Below are positions 1 through 11,424 of a stretch of DNA of 64,000 nucleotides, one piece after another. Below the pieces are notes generated by a model. It worked only from the letters and a program-made list of their open reading frames with translations, made no database searches and was not told the DNA's origin. Within the stretch, counting starts at the first letter, position 1, and every line of letters starts with the position of its first letter. Source of the DNA: Mycobacterium sp. 050128 (GTDB lineage Bacteria; Actinomycetota; Actinomycetes; Mycobacteriales; Mycobacteriaceae); contig NZ_JAZGLW010000001.1 in assembly GCF_036409155.1 (NCBI RefSeq), forward strand, positions 930,001 to 994,000. Reading direction: 5' to 3'. The translations under genes and the position numbers were made by a program.

Positions 1-835
1 GCACCGTCACGTAGAGGTCGCCCGACGGCGCACCGCGCAACCCGGCCTCACCCTGCCCGGGCAGTCGAATCCGTTGTCCGTCTTCGACACCGGGAGGGAT
101 TCGCACGTTGATGGTGCGGGTGCGAGTGGTGACGCCGGTGCCTTTGCACTCGTCGCAGGGGTGCTCGATGATCGAGCCACTGCCCCGGCAGTCGGTGCAG
201 GGCTCGGAGAAACCGAATGCCCCCTGGTTGCTGCTGACCACGCCGGCGCCGTTACAGGTGGGACATACCTTCGGACTGGTACCCGGACGTGCCCCGCTGC
301 CATGGCAATTGGTGCATGGTGCCGGGCTGGTCAACCGCAACGGCATCGCGACGCCATTGGCGGCCTCGACGAAATCCAGCTCAGTCTCGGTTTCCAGATC
401 GTTGCCACGCCGGGGCCGGCTGGGACGACCGCTCGCGCCGCGTCCGAACAAGCCGCCGAAGAGGTCGCCGATGTTGGTGCCACCGCTGCGGCCCGCGGCG
501 TCGAACAAATCGTTGAGATTGAACTCGGCGCCGTCGCCGCCCACGTTGAAACCACCGAAGCCGCCGGTGTCGAACCGCCGGCCGCCAAGGCCACCACCGG
601 CGAAGAGCCGGCGGGTTTCGTCGTACTCCTTGCGCTTGGCCGGATCCGACAGGACGTTGTGCGCCTCCGACACCGCTTTGAACCGTTCACCGGCGGCGGG
701 GTTGTCGGGATTCGCATCCGGATGCAGATCGCGCGCCAACTTGCGATAGGCGCGCTTTATCTCTTCGGGGCTGGCGTCGGAGGAGACGCCAAGCTCCTTA
801 TAGAAGTCCTTTTCGACCCATTCACGCTGGGCCAT
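1..835 (-). CDS. dnaJ1: Chaperone DnaJ (Hsp40), C-terminus beyond window edge
   Basis: Co-chaperone that stimulates the DnaK ATPase and delivers unfolded clients in the cytoplasm. It starts at an ATG ending at 835 (MAQREWVEKDFYKELGVS) and shows a J domain with the HPD motif (RDLHPDANP) in the first ~75 residues, a Gly/Phe-rich linker, then four zinc-binding CxxCxGxG repeats (CTNCHGSG, CPTCNGAG, CTDCRGSG, CDECKGTG). The reading frame is still open at base 1, so the substrate-binding C-terminus lies outside. It is the third gene of the dnaK-grpE-dnaJ operon, 53 bp after grpE. Zinc fingers plus operon position fit DnaJ1 rather than a J-domain-only protein. Confidence 0.97.
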   Translation of the reverse strand, partial: MAQREWVEKDFYKELGVSSDASPEEIKRAYRKLARDLHPDANPDNPAAGERFKAVSEAHNVLSDPAKRKEYDETRRLFAGGGLGGRRFDTGGFGGFNVGGDGAEFNLNDLFDAAGRSGGTNIGDLFGGLFGRGASGRPSRPRRGNDLETETELDFVEAANGVAMPLRLTSPAPCTNCHGSGARPGTSPKVCPTCNGAGVVSSNQGAFGFSEPCTDCRGSGSIIEHPCDECKGTGVTTRTRTINVRIPPGVEDGQRIRLPGQGEAGLRGAPSGDLYVTV

Positions 836-888
836 GTCGCGTCACCTCCCCTCACCTTTCGCTATTCCTGTTGTGCTGATTCTGTGCC

Positions 889-1550
889 TCAATCACCGGA
901 GGTGTCGGTATTTTCGTCGGTGTCGCTCGCGGCGGGGGCCGCGCTCGGCGAGGCGCTGGCTTCAGCGCCGTCACCCGAGACCGTGTCCACGACACCAACC
1001 AGGGCGTGACGCAACACGTTCTCGCCCAGTTTGTAGCCCTCGCGCATCACCGTGCCGATCACCGGTTTGGAGCCCTCGCCGCCATCACCCTCGTGCTGAA
1101 CGGCTTCGTGTAGCAACGGGTCGAAATCTTCGCCCTCGGCACCGAACGCCACCAGACCGAGTCCGGTCAGCGCGCTCATCAGCTTGTCGGCAACCGACTT
1201 CAATGGGCCGGACTCCAGGTCACCGTGCTTGCGCGCACGGTCGAGATCGTCGAGGACGCCCAGCAATTGGCTGACAACGGTGGCTTTGGCCCGATCCGCC
1301 GCGGCCTGCTGGTCGCGCAGCGCCCGCTTGCGGTAGTTCGCGAAGTCGGCTTGAACCCGTTGCAGGTCGGCGATCAGTTCGGCCGCCTTGCCTGCCTCCT
1401 CCGGAGTTTCGCCGGTGAACCCTTCGGAAGCTGCCCCGCCCGGCGCCCCTGCTGTTTGGGGGCCGGGTGGGACATTCCGTACTTCTCCGGTCTCGGGATC
1501 AATCCGCCGTTTGTCGGTGACAGTTACCTGCTCTTGCGGATTTCCTTGAG

Positions 1551-1554
<4 letters not shown>
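889..1554 (-). CDS. grpE: Nucleotide exchange factor GrpE
   Basis: Releases ADP from DnaK to reset the chaperone cycle. The 221-residue protein has an acidic/Pro-rich N-terminus, a coiled-coil region around residues 55-95 ([20 protein letters not shown]), and the GrpE signature region with [10 protein letters not shown] and [11 protein letters not shown]. The start is GTG, overlapping the dnaK stop by 4 bp (GTGA), which implies translational coupling. Both tails are low complexity; the Ala/Ser/Asp C-terminus is typical of actinobacterial GrpE. Regulation is presumably from the HAIR-controlled dnaK promoter. Confidence 0.96.
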
Positions 1555-3413
<1,859 letters not shown>

Positions 3414-3457
3414 AGTGATTCCTCCTGATGGTGTAGAGCTTCTTTGGTGCCACTATG

Positions 3458-3477
3458 CTGAGTGAACCCCGCTCAAG
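3458..3477. promoter_or_regulatory. HAIR element (HspR operator), dnaK-proximal
   Basis: CTGAGT-N7-GCTCAAG on the plus strand; read on the minus strand it is CTTGAGC-N7-ACTCAG, one or two changes from the HspR consensus CTTGAGT-N7-ACTCAAG. It lies about 45 bp upstream of the dnaK start codon, where HspR binding would repress the operon. hspR itself is not in the window. Confidence 0.8.
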
Positions 3478-3512
3478 CCTGCCCTTGATGGTGCCGGCCT
3501 GTCAACCCATTA

Positions 3513-3531
3513 TTGAGTCTGGTTCACTCAA
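3513..3531. promoter_or_regulatory. HAIR element (HspR operator), dnaK-distal
   Basis: TTGAGT-N7-ACTCAA, a perfect 6+6 inverted repeat matching the core of the HspR consensus, 36 bp upstream of the first HAIR element. Paired HAIR sites are typical of actinobacterial dnaK promoters. Confidence 0.88.
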
Positions 3532-3823
3532 CTTGTCGATCATCCTAACGATTGGTGTCGCGACCTTGTTCCCGGGGGGCTTACGATTTTCCTGAAGGTC
3601 GCGATTAGCCCGGTTAACAGGCCAGACGGTTCCGATCGCAAATTCACCGTGTCTTTAAAATGACGTTCTTGTTAATTAGGCATGCGTAGGACAACCGGTT
3701 AGTAGCGTTCGCACTGAGTTGTACATCTGTCCCAGTCCCACCACGAGAAGGGCGAGGCGCCATGGCTGCTCCGCGGGTCGTCGTTACGCGTCGCGCAACC
3801 CCAGACTGTTGTTCCCAGCTGCG

Positions 3824-4990
3824 ATGAAGGCCGGGCGTTCGGCATCGCGGTTGGCGTGGTGGCACGAGTGGGCCGCGCCGCTGTGGATCGGCTGTAACTT
3901 CACCGCCTGGACGCGCCTGTTGATCCGCAACCGATTCGCCGTGCACTGGAGCCGCTGGCACTACGCGGTGCTCTACACGGCCCTGTCGGTCGTCAACTCT
4001 TTCCTGGGGACGTGGCAGAACATCGTGTTCGGCAAGCGAGTCGCCGACACGGCAATCGGACACGCGCCGATCTTCATCATCGGGCACTGGCGCAGCGGCA
4101 CCACCATGCTGCACGAGATGATGGTGCTCGACGAGCGTCACACCGGTCCGACGACCTACGAATGCATTGCGCCGCACCACTTTCTGCTGACCCAGCGGTT
4201 CGCCCGTTTCGCCGAATTCCTGACGTCGAAACATCGCGCCATGGACAACATGGACATGAGCATGGCGCACCCCCAGGAAGACGAGTTCGCCTGGTGCATG
4301 CTGGGACTGCCCTCGCCCTACCTCACCATCGCGTTCCCGAACCGGCCCACCCAGGACGAGCATTACCTGGACATGGACAAGCTCAGCGCCAAAGAACTGG
4401 AAACCTGGAAGCAGACCTTTTTCCGGTTCGTTCAGCAGGTCTATTTCCGCCGCCGCAAGGCAATCGTCCTGAAGAGTCCGACGCACAGTTTCCGGATCAA
4501 GGTGCTGCTGGACATCTTTCCGCAGGCGAAGTTCATCCACATCGTGCGGGATCCATACGTCGTATATCCCTCGACCGTCAACCTCTTCAAGGCGTTCTCT
4601 CTGGTGCACGGGCTACAGCGGCCGACATTCCAGGGGCTCAATGAAAACGTCCTGTCCAACTATCTCGACCTGCATCGAAAGTTGGACGAAGGGCGCGAGT
4701 TCGTCGACCCGTCAAGGTTTTTCGAATTGCGCTACGAGGATCTGATCGACGATCCCGAGGGGCAGTTGCGCAAGATGTACGAGCACCTGGATCTGGGTGA
4801 CTTCGATCGGTACCTGCCACGGCTGCGGAAATACCTGGACGCCAAGGCTTCCTACCGGACGAACAAGTATGAAGTGACGGCCGAACAGCGCGCGATCATC
4901 GCGGAGCGCTGGGCCGAGGTCATCGATCGCTACGGCTACGGGGTGGTGGCCGACGATGCTGGAGTTGAACAGGTAGCGATCGCAAGCTGA
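3824..4990 (+). CDS. Sulfotransferase family protein (PAPS-dependent)
   Basis: Transfers a sulfuryl group from PAPS to an unidentified acceptor, probably a lipid or menaquinone-like molecule given the family's use in mycobacteria. The 5'-phosphosulfate-binding loop is [14 protein letters not shown] near the N-terminus and the 3'-phosphate-binding region is [15 protein letters not shown]. An AlaTrp-rich amphipathic N-terminus may touch the membrane. ATG 3824 was chosen (388 residues) because codons upstream in the same frame (TTG 3719) look non-coding; the ribosome site is weak. From memory, M. tuberculosis Stf3 (Rv2267c) has a similar size, but orthology was not tested. It stands alone between dnaK and a LysR gene on the opposite strand. 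Confidence 0.85.
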   Translation: MKAGRSASRLAWWHEWAAPLWIGCNFTAWTRLLIRNRFAVHWSRWHYAVLYTALSVVNSFLGTWQNIVFGKRVADTAIGHAPIFIIGHWRSGTTMLHEMMVLDERHTGPTTYECIAPHHFLLTQRFARFAEFLTSKHRAMDNMDMSMAHPQEDEFAWCMLGLPSPYLTIAFPNRPTQDEHYLDMDKLSAKELETWKQTFFRFVQQVYFRRRKAIVLKSPTHSFRIKVLLDIFPQAKFIHIVRDPYVVYPSTVNLFKAFSLVHGLQRPTFQGLNENVLSNYLDLHRKLDEGREFVDPSRFFELRYEDLIDDPEGQLRKMYEHLDLGDFDRYLPRLRKYLDAKASYRTNKYEVTAEQRAIIAERWAEVIDRYGYGVVADDAGVEQVAIAS

Positions 4991-4991
4991 T

Positions 4992-5885
4992 TCAGCGGGA
5001 GGCGACTTCCTCGATCAGCGCGAGGATGGCGCGGGTAGCCGCGCTGGTCGACCGGGCCGCGGACGTGGTGACGAACAATCGCCATTCCAGGTCGTAGTCG
5101 CTGACGCGCAGCGTCGCCAGGCCGAAATCGTCGATCTCGTCGAGGATGGTCCAACTGAGAAAGCCGATCCCGAGGCCGTTGCGGATGTAGGTCGCGGCCG
5201 TGCCGAGGTCGGCGACCTCCACCGCGACGGTCCGTTCCACGCCGGCGGCGGTGAACGCATTGTCGATCACGGTTCTGGTGCCGTATCCCGGCGGGCTGTC
5301 GACGAACGACATTCCTTCCAGCTCGGCCAGCGGCACCGAATCCCGTTGGGCCAGTGGATGATCGGCGGGCACGACCAGAAGCAGCGGAACGGCCGCCACC
5401 AGCCGGGCGTTCAGGTCGGCCGGCGGCGGCCCGGTGAAGACCAGAAAGGCGACGTCGAGATCGCCGTCGCGCAGCTGGCGGGCGAGGCCGGCCGATCCGG
5501 CGCTGGCGGCACGCAAGTGCACCGTGACTCCCGGATGCCGGGTGTGCAGTTCGGCCAGCACCGCGGGCATGTCGATCACGCTGATCGACGTCAGAATCCC
5601 CACCGTGACGGTGCCGCGGATCGACCCGCGGGTGGCGTTGACGGCATCCTTGGCCGCGCGGGCGGCATCCAGGGTTTCGCGGGCGCGGGGTCGCAGCTCC
5701 TCTCCCGCCGGAGTCAGCTCGACGCCTGCCGAACCCCGGACGAATAGCTCTGCGCCGAGTTCTCGTTCCAGGGCCTTGATCGTCGCCGACACACCCGATT
5801 GGACGACATGCAACTTTTTCGCGGCCTCGGTGAAGCTGCGGTGGTCCGCGACGGCGAGGAAGTACTCAAGATGACGCAGCTCCAT
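4992..5885 (-). CDS. LysR-family transcriptional regulator
   Basis: 297-residue regulator. The N-terminal winged helix (MELRHLEYFLAVADHRSFT, then AAKKLHVVQSGVSATIKALE) is followed by a LysR effector-binding fold (GTVTVGILTS, DLDVAFLVFTGPPP, PLLLVVPADHPLAQ). Longer upstream frames read through the promoter; ATG 5885 places the HTH at the standard position. It is transcribed away from an aldehyde dehydrogenase-amidohydrolase pair, the usual arrangement for a LysR activator of its neighbours. The stop is 1 bp from the sulfotransferase stop (convergent). The inducer is unknown. Confidence 0.93.
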   Translation of the reverse strand: MELRHLEYFLAVADHRSFTEAAKKLHVVQSGVSATIKALERELGAELFVRGSAGVELTPAGEELRPRARETLDAARAAKDAVNATRGSIRGTVTVGILTSISVIDMPAVLAELHTRHPGVTVHLRAASAGSAGLARQLRDGDLDVAFLVFTGPPPADLNARLVAAVPLLLVVPADHPLAQRDSVPLAELEGMSFVDSPPGYGTRTVIDNAFTAAGVERTVAVEVADLGTAATYIRNGLGIGFLSWTILDEIDDFGLATLRVSDYDLEWRLFVTTSAARSTSAATRAILALIEEVASR

Positions 5886-5916
5886 GCAGCAATTATCACC
5901 ACCCGTGCTAGTAGCC

Positions 5917-5941
5917 ATCAGAACATTTCGTTGGTCCTGAT
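5917..5941. promoter_or_regulatory. Candidate LysR operator in divergent promoter
   Basis: Inverted repeat ATCAGAAC-N9-GTCCTGAT (7 of 8 positions pair), 32 bp upstream of the lysR start and about 87 bp upstream of the aldehyde dehydrogenase start. The size and dyad symmetry suit a LysR dimer site. This is inference from position and symmetry only. Confidence 0.45.
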
Positions 5942-6027
5942 GCCGCAGGTAAACGTAACGTCGACGACGTCGAGCGTGCCTGACGGCCCGTCGACCGCCC
6001 CCACCCCCAACCTTGCTGGACGTGCCA

Positions 6028-7518
6028 ATGACTCTGCAAGCTCCCGCCCTGACCAGGACCAGAACGCGCTGGTCGTCTCCCTCCACCGATGATCAATTCG
6101 TCGTCGAGAACCCCGCGACGGGCCGAACCGTCACCGTGGTGCAGGGAGCGGGGCCCAACGAGGTCGACCAGGCGGTGCGCAAAGCCCACGCCGCACACCT
6201 GCGCTGGAAGTTGCGGCCGGCCCGGGAGCGCGGTGCCTATCTGCGTCAGATCGCCGAGGTCATCCGCGCGCATGCGGACGAACTCGCGATGCTCGAGTCA
6301 CGGGAAATGGGCAAGCCGATCGTCCAGGCGCGCCAGTTCGACCTCGAAGCGGCGATCTCCATCTTCGAATTCTTCAGCAGCATCGTGGAGAACCTGCCCA
6401 ACAAGGCGCGCGACCACGACACCGTCCTGGACGTCACGACGCTCGAGCCGTACGGCGTGATCGCGGCCATCGTGCCGTTCAACTGGCCGCCTATCCACAC
6501 CGCCGGAAAGATCGCTCCGGCACTCGCGGTCGGTAACGCCGTCGTGCTGAAGCCACCGGAGCAGACGCCCTCGGTCGTGCTGCGCATGGTGGAGCTGATC
6601 CAGTCGGTGCTGCCGGACCGCGTGGTGCACGCGGTGCCGGGCAAGGGCGAGGTGGGTGCCGCACTCGCCGGACATCGCCTGGTGGGCAAGGTGTCCTTCA
6701 CCGGGTCGCCGCGGACGGGTTCGGCCGTGATGCGCAACGCCGCCTGCAACCTGACCCCGACGCTGATGGAACTGGGCGGCAAGAACCCGTTGATCGTGTT
6801 CGACGACGCCAACATGCACGAGGCGCTGATGGCCGCCATCGACGGTGGCTTCTTCAACCAAGGCGAGGCGTGTACCGCGTCGTCGCGAATCCTGGTGCAG
6901 GACAAGATCTATAAGGAGTTCTCCGCGAAGCTGTGCAAGGCGGTGACAAAGCTGCGGGTGGGTGACGGAGCCGATCCCGCGACGGACGTCGGGCCGTTGG
7001 TCACGCGCGCGCAGCAGAAGCAGGTGCTGGACTACCTCAAACTCGGGGTGGCCGAGGGCGCGCGTATCGCCGCCCAGGCGCCGCTGCCCGACGATCCTCG
7101 CCTGGCCGACGGGTTCTATGTGTCGCCAACCGTGCTGACCGACGTGACTCCGCGGATGCGGGTCGCCCGGGAGGAGATCTTCGGACCGGTCGTCACCCTG
7201 ATCCCGTTCACCGAAGAGGGTGAGGCGGTGCGAATCGCCAATAGCACTCCGTTCGGACTGGTGGCGGCGGTGTTCACCCAGGACGGCGACCGCGCGTTGC
7301 GGGTGAGCCGGCAGATCCGGGCCGGCGCCGTCTTCGTCAACAACTATGTCCGGATCGCGATTGGCACCGGATTCGGCGGGGTCGGCCACAGCGGATTCGG
7401 ACGCGAGCACGCCGAGGAGACGCTGGCCGAATACGGCTACACCAAGACGATTCGGTGGGCCGCCAAGCGCGATGAGCTGCCCTACTGGACCGCGGCCAGC
7501 CGCGTGCTGGAGACCTGA
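6028..7518 (+). CDS. NAD(P)-dependent aldehyde dehydrogenase
   Basis: Oxidises an aldehyde to the acid or acyl product. The 496-residue protein has the family landmarks: IVPFNWPPIHTAGKIAPAL, the cofactor loop VSFTGSPRTGSAV, catalytic glutamate in MELGGKNPL, catalytic cysteine in GEACTASSR, and EEIFGPVVTLIPF near the end. ATG 6028 is preferred over an in-frame TTG at 6013. It is the first gene of a two-gene run with the amidohydrolase (10 bp gap), divergent from lysR, suggesting a small catabolic operon for an aromatic or semialdehyde substrate. The specific substrate cannot be read from sequence. Confidence 0.94.
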   Translation: MTLQAPALTRTRTRWSSPSTDDQFVVENPATGRTVTVVQGAGPNEVDQAVRKAHAAHLRWKLRPARERGAYLRQIAEVIRAHADELAMLESREMGKPIVQARQFDLEAAISIFEFFSSIVENLPNKARDHDTVLDVTTLEPYGVIAAIVPFNWPPIHTAGKIAPALAVGNAVVLKPPEQTPSVVLRMVELIQSVLPDRVVHAVPGKGEVGAALAGHRLVGKVSFTGSPRTGSAVMRNAACNLTPTLMELGGKNPLIVFDDANMHEALMAAIDGGFFNQGEACTASSRILVQDKIYKEFSAKLCKAVTKLRVGDGADPATDVGPLVTRAQQKQVLDYLKLGVAEGARIAAQAPLPDDPRLADGFYVSPTVLTDVTPRMRVAREEIFGPVVTLIPFTEEGEAVRIANSTPFGLVAAVFTQDGDRALRVSRQIRAGAVFVNNYVRIAIGTGFGGVGHSGFGREHAEETLAEYGYTKTIRWAAKRDELPYWTAASRVLET

Positions 7519-7528
7519 GGACAACCCG

Positions 7529-8479
7529 GTGCGGACCATCGCACTCGAAGAGCATTACGCCACAGCGGGATTCCTGCGCGGGCCGGGGAGCTGGCTTGTC
7601 TCGCGCGCGGGCGTGATCGAGGCCATCGCCGATCTCGGCGACGACCGCATCGCCGCGATGGACGATGCGGGTATCGATCTGGCGGTGCTGTCGCTGGCCG
7701 CGCCCGGCGTCGAGCAGCTGGACGGCTCGAAAGCCGCCCCGCTGGCCCGCGAATGCAACGACGAACTCGCGGCGGCGGTCGCCCGGTACCCCGAGCGCCT
7801 GGCGGGCTTCGCGAGCGTGCCGACCAGCGCGCCCGACGCGGCGGCCGACGAATTGGAGCGGGCGATGCGCAAGCTGGGCTTCCTGGGCGCGGTGATCAAC
7901 GGGCACAGCCAAGGTCGCTATCTGGACGACCCGTTCTTCGAGCCGATTCTCGATCGCGCGGCGACGCTCAACGCTCCGATCTATCTGCACCCGACCATCC
8001 CGCCGGCGGGTGTCATCGAGTCCAGCTATGCGGGGTTCTCCCCCGAGGTGACGTTCGCATTCGCCACGGTGGGGTGGGGCTGGCACATCAACACCGCCAC
8101 ACACCTGCTGCGGCTGATTCTCGGTGGCGTGTTCGACCGCTACCCGCAGTTGCAGGTCGTGATCGGGCACATGGGTGAGGCGACGTCGTTCATGTTGCCG
8201 CGCTTCGACGCCACGCTGACGCCGGAACTGACCGGACTCGAACACCCGGTCAGCACCTACCTGCGGCGCAACGTGCACTACACCTTTGCCAACTTCAACG
8301 ACGAAGCGACATACGCCAATCTGGTCGCTCAGGTCGGGATCGACCGAGTGGCGTTCTCGGCCGACTACCCGTTCGGGTCGATGAAGGCCGCCCGCGCGTT
8401 CCTGGATGGGCTCCCGCTGAGCGACGACGACCGGGCCAGCATCAGCCATCGCAACGCCGAGAAGCTGCTGGGTCTATGA
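7529..8479 (+). CDS. Amidohydrolase-2 family protein (ACMSD/resorcylate decarboxylase-like)
   Basis: TIM-barrel metal-dependent hydrolase or decarboxylase, 316 residues from GTG 7529. It shows the ALEEHYAT N-terminus in place of an HxH metal motif, YLHPTIPP, VIGHMGE (metal-ligand His), and the C-terminal FSADYPFG with the conserved Asp. This pattern fits the decarboxylating subgroup (ACMSD, gamma-resorcylate and vanillate-type decarboxylases). With the upstream aldehyde dehydrogenase it could convert a carboxylated aromatic intermediate; that is inference. It ends 1 bp from the convergent MobA-like gene. Confidence 0.88.
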   Translation: MRTIALEEHYATAGFLRGPGSWLVSRAGVIEAIADLGDDRIAAMDDAGIDLAVLSLAAPGVEQLDGSKAAPLARECNDELAAAVARYPERLAGFASVPTSAPDAAADELERAMRKLGFLGAVINGHSQGRYLDDPFFEPILDRAATLNAPIYLHPTIPPAGVIESSYAGFSPEVTFAFATVGWGWHINTATHLLRLILGGVFDRYPQLQVVIGHMGEATSFMLPRFDATLTPELTGLEHPVSTYLRRNVHYTFANFNDEATYANLVAQVGIDRVAFSADYPFGSMKAARAFLDGLPLSDDDRASISHRNAEKLLGL

Positions 8480-8480
8480 C

Positions 8481-9038
8481 TTAGCCCGGCTCGTCGACGT
8501 CGTGGCCGCCGGCGAGGTCACCGCAGTCGACGATCTCGACGTCGTGGCGGCCGCGCAGATACGCCCCGGCGCCGTTGTCTCCGGAGATCCGGGCCAGCAC
8601 CTCGGGCCAGTGCCGGCGCGCGATCACCACCGGATGCCCGGGCCGGTCGCCGAAGTACGCGCGCGCCAGTCCGGTGTCGGTGACGCGGCCGAGCACCCGC
8701 GCGACGACGTCGGGCCCCACATCGGGAGTGTCGATCACGTGCACCACGGCGTAGTCGGCACCCATCCGGTCGGCCTCGGCCAGGCCGGCGCGCACCGACG
8801 CGCTGAGCCCCTCGTGCCATTGCGGCGCGGTGATGGCCGTAACGCCGGGCGGGGCCGCTACCTCGGCGGCCCCCAGGACCAGGACGACGTCGGAACATCC
8901 CCCGTCGCGCAGCGCCCCGACCGCGATGTCCAGCCAGCCGTCGACCAAGACTTTTGGCTTCCCGTACCGGCGGCCGGCACCGGCGGCCAGCAAGACTCCG
9001 ACGTGGCGTGGCGGATCGGTGAACTGCGGTAACCGCAC
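8481..9038 (-). CDS. MobA-like nucleotidyltransferase (molybdenum cofactor modification)
   Basis: 185-residue GT-A fold nucleotidyltransferase with LLAAGAGRRYGKPKVLVDG at the N-terminus (G-x-G-x-R-x-G-x-x-K loop) and an acidic motif HVIDTPDVGPDVV. Members of this MobA/MocA family add CMP or GMP to the molybdopterin cofactor used by xanthine-dehydrogenase-type enzymes. GTG start at 9038 with AGGAGA just upstream. It is divergent by 52 bp from the molybdenum hydroxylase operon, which supports a role in maturing that enzyme. From memory it resembles Rv0371c. Confidence 0.85.
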   Translation of the reverse strand: MRLPQFTDPPRHVGVLLAAGAGRRYGKPKVLVDGWLDIAVGALRDGGCSDVVLVLGAAEVAAPPGVTAITAPQWHEGLSASVRAGLAEADRMGADYAVVHVIDTPDVGPDVVARVLGRVTDTGLARAYFGDRPGHPVVIARRHWPEVLARISGDNGAGAYLRGRHDVEIVDCGDLAGGHDVDEPG

Positions 9039-9090
9039 TCTCCTATGATGACATTCACCTTCTCGCTCACCGACAGCCCAATGGAGCGAT

Positions 9091-11424
9091 ATGACTCAGG
9101 ATGTGCAAGGGGCGGCCAGCGCCCCGGCGCCCCGCTATGCCGGGACCCGGGTGCAGCGGGTCGAGGATGGCCGGTTGCTGACCGGCCACGGCACCTTCGT
9201 CGACGACATCTCGCGGCCCGGCATGCTGCACGCCTGCTTTGTGCGCAGCCCGTTCGCCCGTGCCCGGATCAACGGTATCGATGCCGCCGCGGCGCTGCAG
9301 CTGCCCGGCGTGCATGCGGTGTTCACCGCAGCCGACCTCAACGCCGAAGTCAAGGAGTCCTGGCACGCCGTCGCCGGTAAGGACGTCGCGGACACCCCGC
9401 GGCCACCGCTCGCCGAGGGCGAGGCGAAGTTCGTCGGCGACCCGGTCGCGCTGATCGTCGCCGAGAGCCGCTACGTCGCCGAGGACGCGCTCGAACTGGT
9501 CGACGTCGACTACGAGCCGTTGCCCGCGGTTTCCGACTTCACCGCAGCGCAGACCTCCGACGTGCTGGTGCACGAGAGCTACGCCGACAACGTCGCGGGC
9601 GGGATGGGCGGCGCGCCGCCGGACGAAGCGATCTTCGGCTCGGCTGCCTACGTGGTGAAAGAGGAGATCTACCAACAGATTTACGCGCCGGTGCCGATCG
9701 AGACGCGTGGCCTGGTGGTCGAGTGGGTGGCCGCCACCGGAGAGCTGACCATGTGGGCGTCCACTCAGACCCCGCACGAACTGCGCGCATTTTGTGCGCG
9801 CTTGTTAGGCATTGCAGCACAACGGGTTCGGGTAATCATGCGGGACACCGGCGGCGGCTTCGGCCAGAAGGTCGTTCCGATGCGCGAAGACATGTGCATC
9901 ATGCTGGCCGCCCGCAAGGTTCCGGCGGCGCTGAAGTGGATCGAGGACAGGCGCGAGAATCTGATGGCGGCGGGACAGGCCCGCCATGTCAACGGCACCG
10001 CCCGGATGGCGTTCGACGAGGACGGCAACATCGCGGCCGCCGACATCGACTTCATCCAGGACATCGGCGCATATCCGACGCCGTATCCGGTGTTGACCAC
10101 CGCGGCCATCGGCATGTTCTTCCCGGGGCCCTACCGCGTGCCCAAGGCCAGCTTCAACTACAAGACGGTGTTCTCCAACACCAGCGGTCTGGCCGCCTAC
10201 CGCGGCCCCTGGCAGTACGAAACACTGGCCCGCGAAATACTTCTCGACGTCGGCGCCCGCAAGATGGGCCTGGACCCCGTCGAGCTGCGGCGGCGAAACC
10301 TACTGCGTCGTGCTGAGATGCCCTACTTCAACCCCAACGGCATGCCCTACGATCACGTCGCTCCGGCCGAGACTTTCGAGCAAGCCGTGAAAATCCTTGA
10401 CCACGAAGGCTTTCGCAAGGAGCAGCGCGAGGCCCTGGCCCAGGGCCGCTACCTGGGACTCGGGCTCTCGGCGTACATCGAGCCCACCGGCGCGGCGACC
10501 GGTCACCTGGCCACCGAAGGCGCCGCGATGACGATGGAGCCGACGGGCAAGATCAACGTCTATGTGAACGGCGGCTCGAGCGGAAACAGCTTGGAAACCA
10601 CCGTGATTCAGCTAACCGCCGATGCGCTGGGCGCGGACATCGACGACGTGGCCACCACCCAGGGTGACACGGCGATCACCCCGTACGGCGCGGGGACACA
10701 GGGCAGCCGCAGCGGGCCGATGACCGCCGGGGCCGTCGAAGAAGCCGGGGCGATCCTACGGCGAAAGCTGGTGGCGCTGGCCGCACACCAGCTCAAGGTC
10801 GCCGAATCCGAAGTGGAGCTGGCACATTCGACCGCGACTGTGCGCGGCGACTCGTCGAAGAAGCTGACCTTCGCCGAGCTGGCGTACACCGCCTACTACG
10901 CACCGCAGCAGCTGCCGCCCGGGACGTCATTGGAGGCCACGGCCCGCTACGTCGCCAAGGTGCCGATCCTGTGGTCCAACGCGACTCATGCCTGCACCTG
11001 CGAGGTGGACATCGAGACCGGCAAGGTCACGCTGCTGCGCTACATCGTCAGCGAAGACGTCGGGCCGATGATCAATCCCGCGATCGTGGAGGGCCAGATC
11101 GCCGGCGGAACGGTGCAGGGCATCGGCGGCGCGCTGATGGAGGACATGGTCTACGACGACGACGGCAACCCACTGGCAACAACTTTCGTCGACTATCTGC
11201 TGCCCACGGCCACCGAGGTGCCGCCGATCGAGTTCGGTCACGTCGAGATCCCCGGCCCCGGGCCGGGCGGATACAAGGGCGCCGGCGAGGGTGGAGCGAT
11301 CGGCTCGGTGCCGGCGGTGATCAACGCGATCAACGACGCGCTGGCGCCGCTGGGAGTGGCGATCACCCGGCTGCCGGCCAGCCCGGCGTCGATTGCCGCG
11401 CTGGTGGCCGAGGGGAACCGATGA
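9091..11424 (+). CDS. Molybdenum hydroxylase large subunit (CoxL/XdhB-like)
   Basis: Mo-pterin-binding catalytic subunit of a xanthine dehydrogenase/CO dehydrogenase family enzyme, 777 residues. Seen: N-terminal a/b hammerhead (VEDGRLLTGHGTFVDDI), Mo-cofactor segments GGGFGQKV, GTGTQ-like GAGTQGSRSGP, and the C-terminal GPGGYKGAGEGGAIG carrying the catalytic glutamate. The active-site loop reads AAYRGPWQYE: it lacks the AYxCSFR of form I CO dehydrogenase and differs from the AYRGAGR of form II, so CO oxidation should not be assumed. Overlaps the medium subunit by 4 bp (ATGA). Real substrate unknown (aldehyde or N-heterocycle likely). Confidence 0.92.
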   Translation: MTQDVQGAASAPAPRYAGTRVQRVEDGRLLTGHGTFVDDISRPGMLHACFVRSPFARARINGIDAAAALQLPGVHAVFTAADLNAEVKESWHAVAGKDVADTPRPPLAEGEAKFVGDPVALIVAESRYVAEDALELVDVDYEPLPAVSDFTAAQTSDVLVHESYADNVAGGMGGAPPDEAIFGSAAYVVKEEIYQQIYAPVPIETRGLVVEWVAATGELTMWASTQTPHELRAFCARLLGIAAQRVRVIMRDTGGGFGQKVVPMREDMCIMLAARKVPAALKWIEDRRENLMAAGQARHVNGTARMAFDEDGNIAAADIDFIQDIGAYPTPYPVLTTAAIGMFFPGPYRVPKASFNYKTVFSNTSGLAAYRGPWQYETLAREILLDVGARKMGLDPVELRRRNLLRRAEMPYFNPNGMPYDHVAPAETFEQAVKILDHEGFRKEQREALAQGRYLGLGLSAYIEPTGAATGHLATEGAAMTMEPTGKINVYVNGGSSGNSLETTVIQLTADALGADIDDVATTQGDTAITPYGAGTQGSRSGPMTAGAVEEAGAILRRKLVALAAHQLKVAESEVELAHSTATVRGDSSKKLTFAELAYTAYYAPQQLPPGTSLEATARYVAKVPILWSNATHACTCEVDIETGKVTLLRYIVSEDVGPMINPAIVEGQIAGGTVQGIGGALMEDMVYDDDGNPLATTFVDYLLPTATEVPPIEFGHVEIPGPGPGGYKGAGEGGAIGSVPAVINAINDALAPLGVAITRLPASPASIAALVAEGNR

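Larger units (their letters stand above)
3414..3823. other. Intergenic control region between dnaK and the sulfotransferase
   Basis: 410 bp between divergent genes. It holds the dnaK ribosome site, two HAIR-type inverted repeats (listed separately) and, nearer the sulfotransferase, an AT-richer stretch at 3645-3690 that may carry its promoter. Long open frames crossing the region lack coding character. No RNA gene or terminator-like hairpin was recognised. Confidence 0.7.

Noticed and set aside
3644..4609. 321-residue minus-strand frame opposite the sulfotransferase
   Set aside because: No recognisable domain; the plus strand carries the PAPS-binding motifs.
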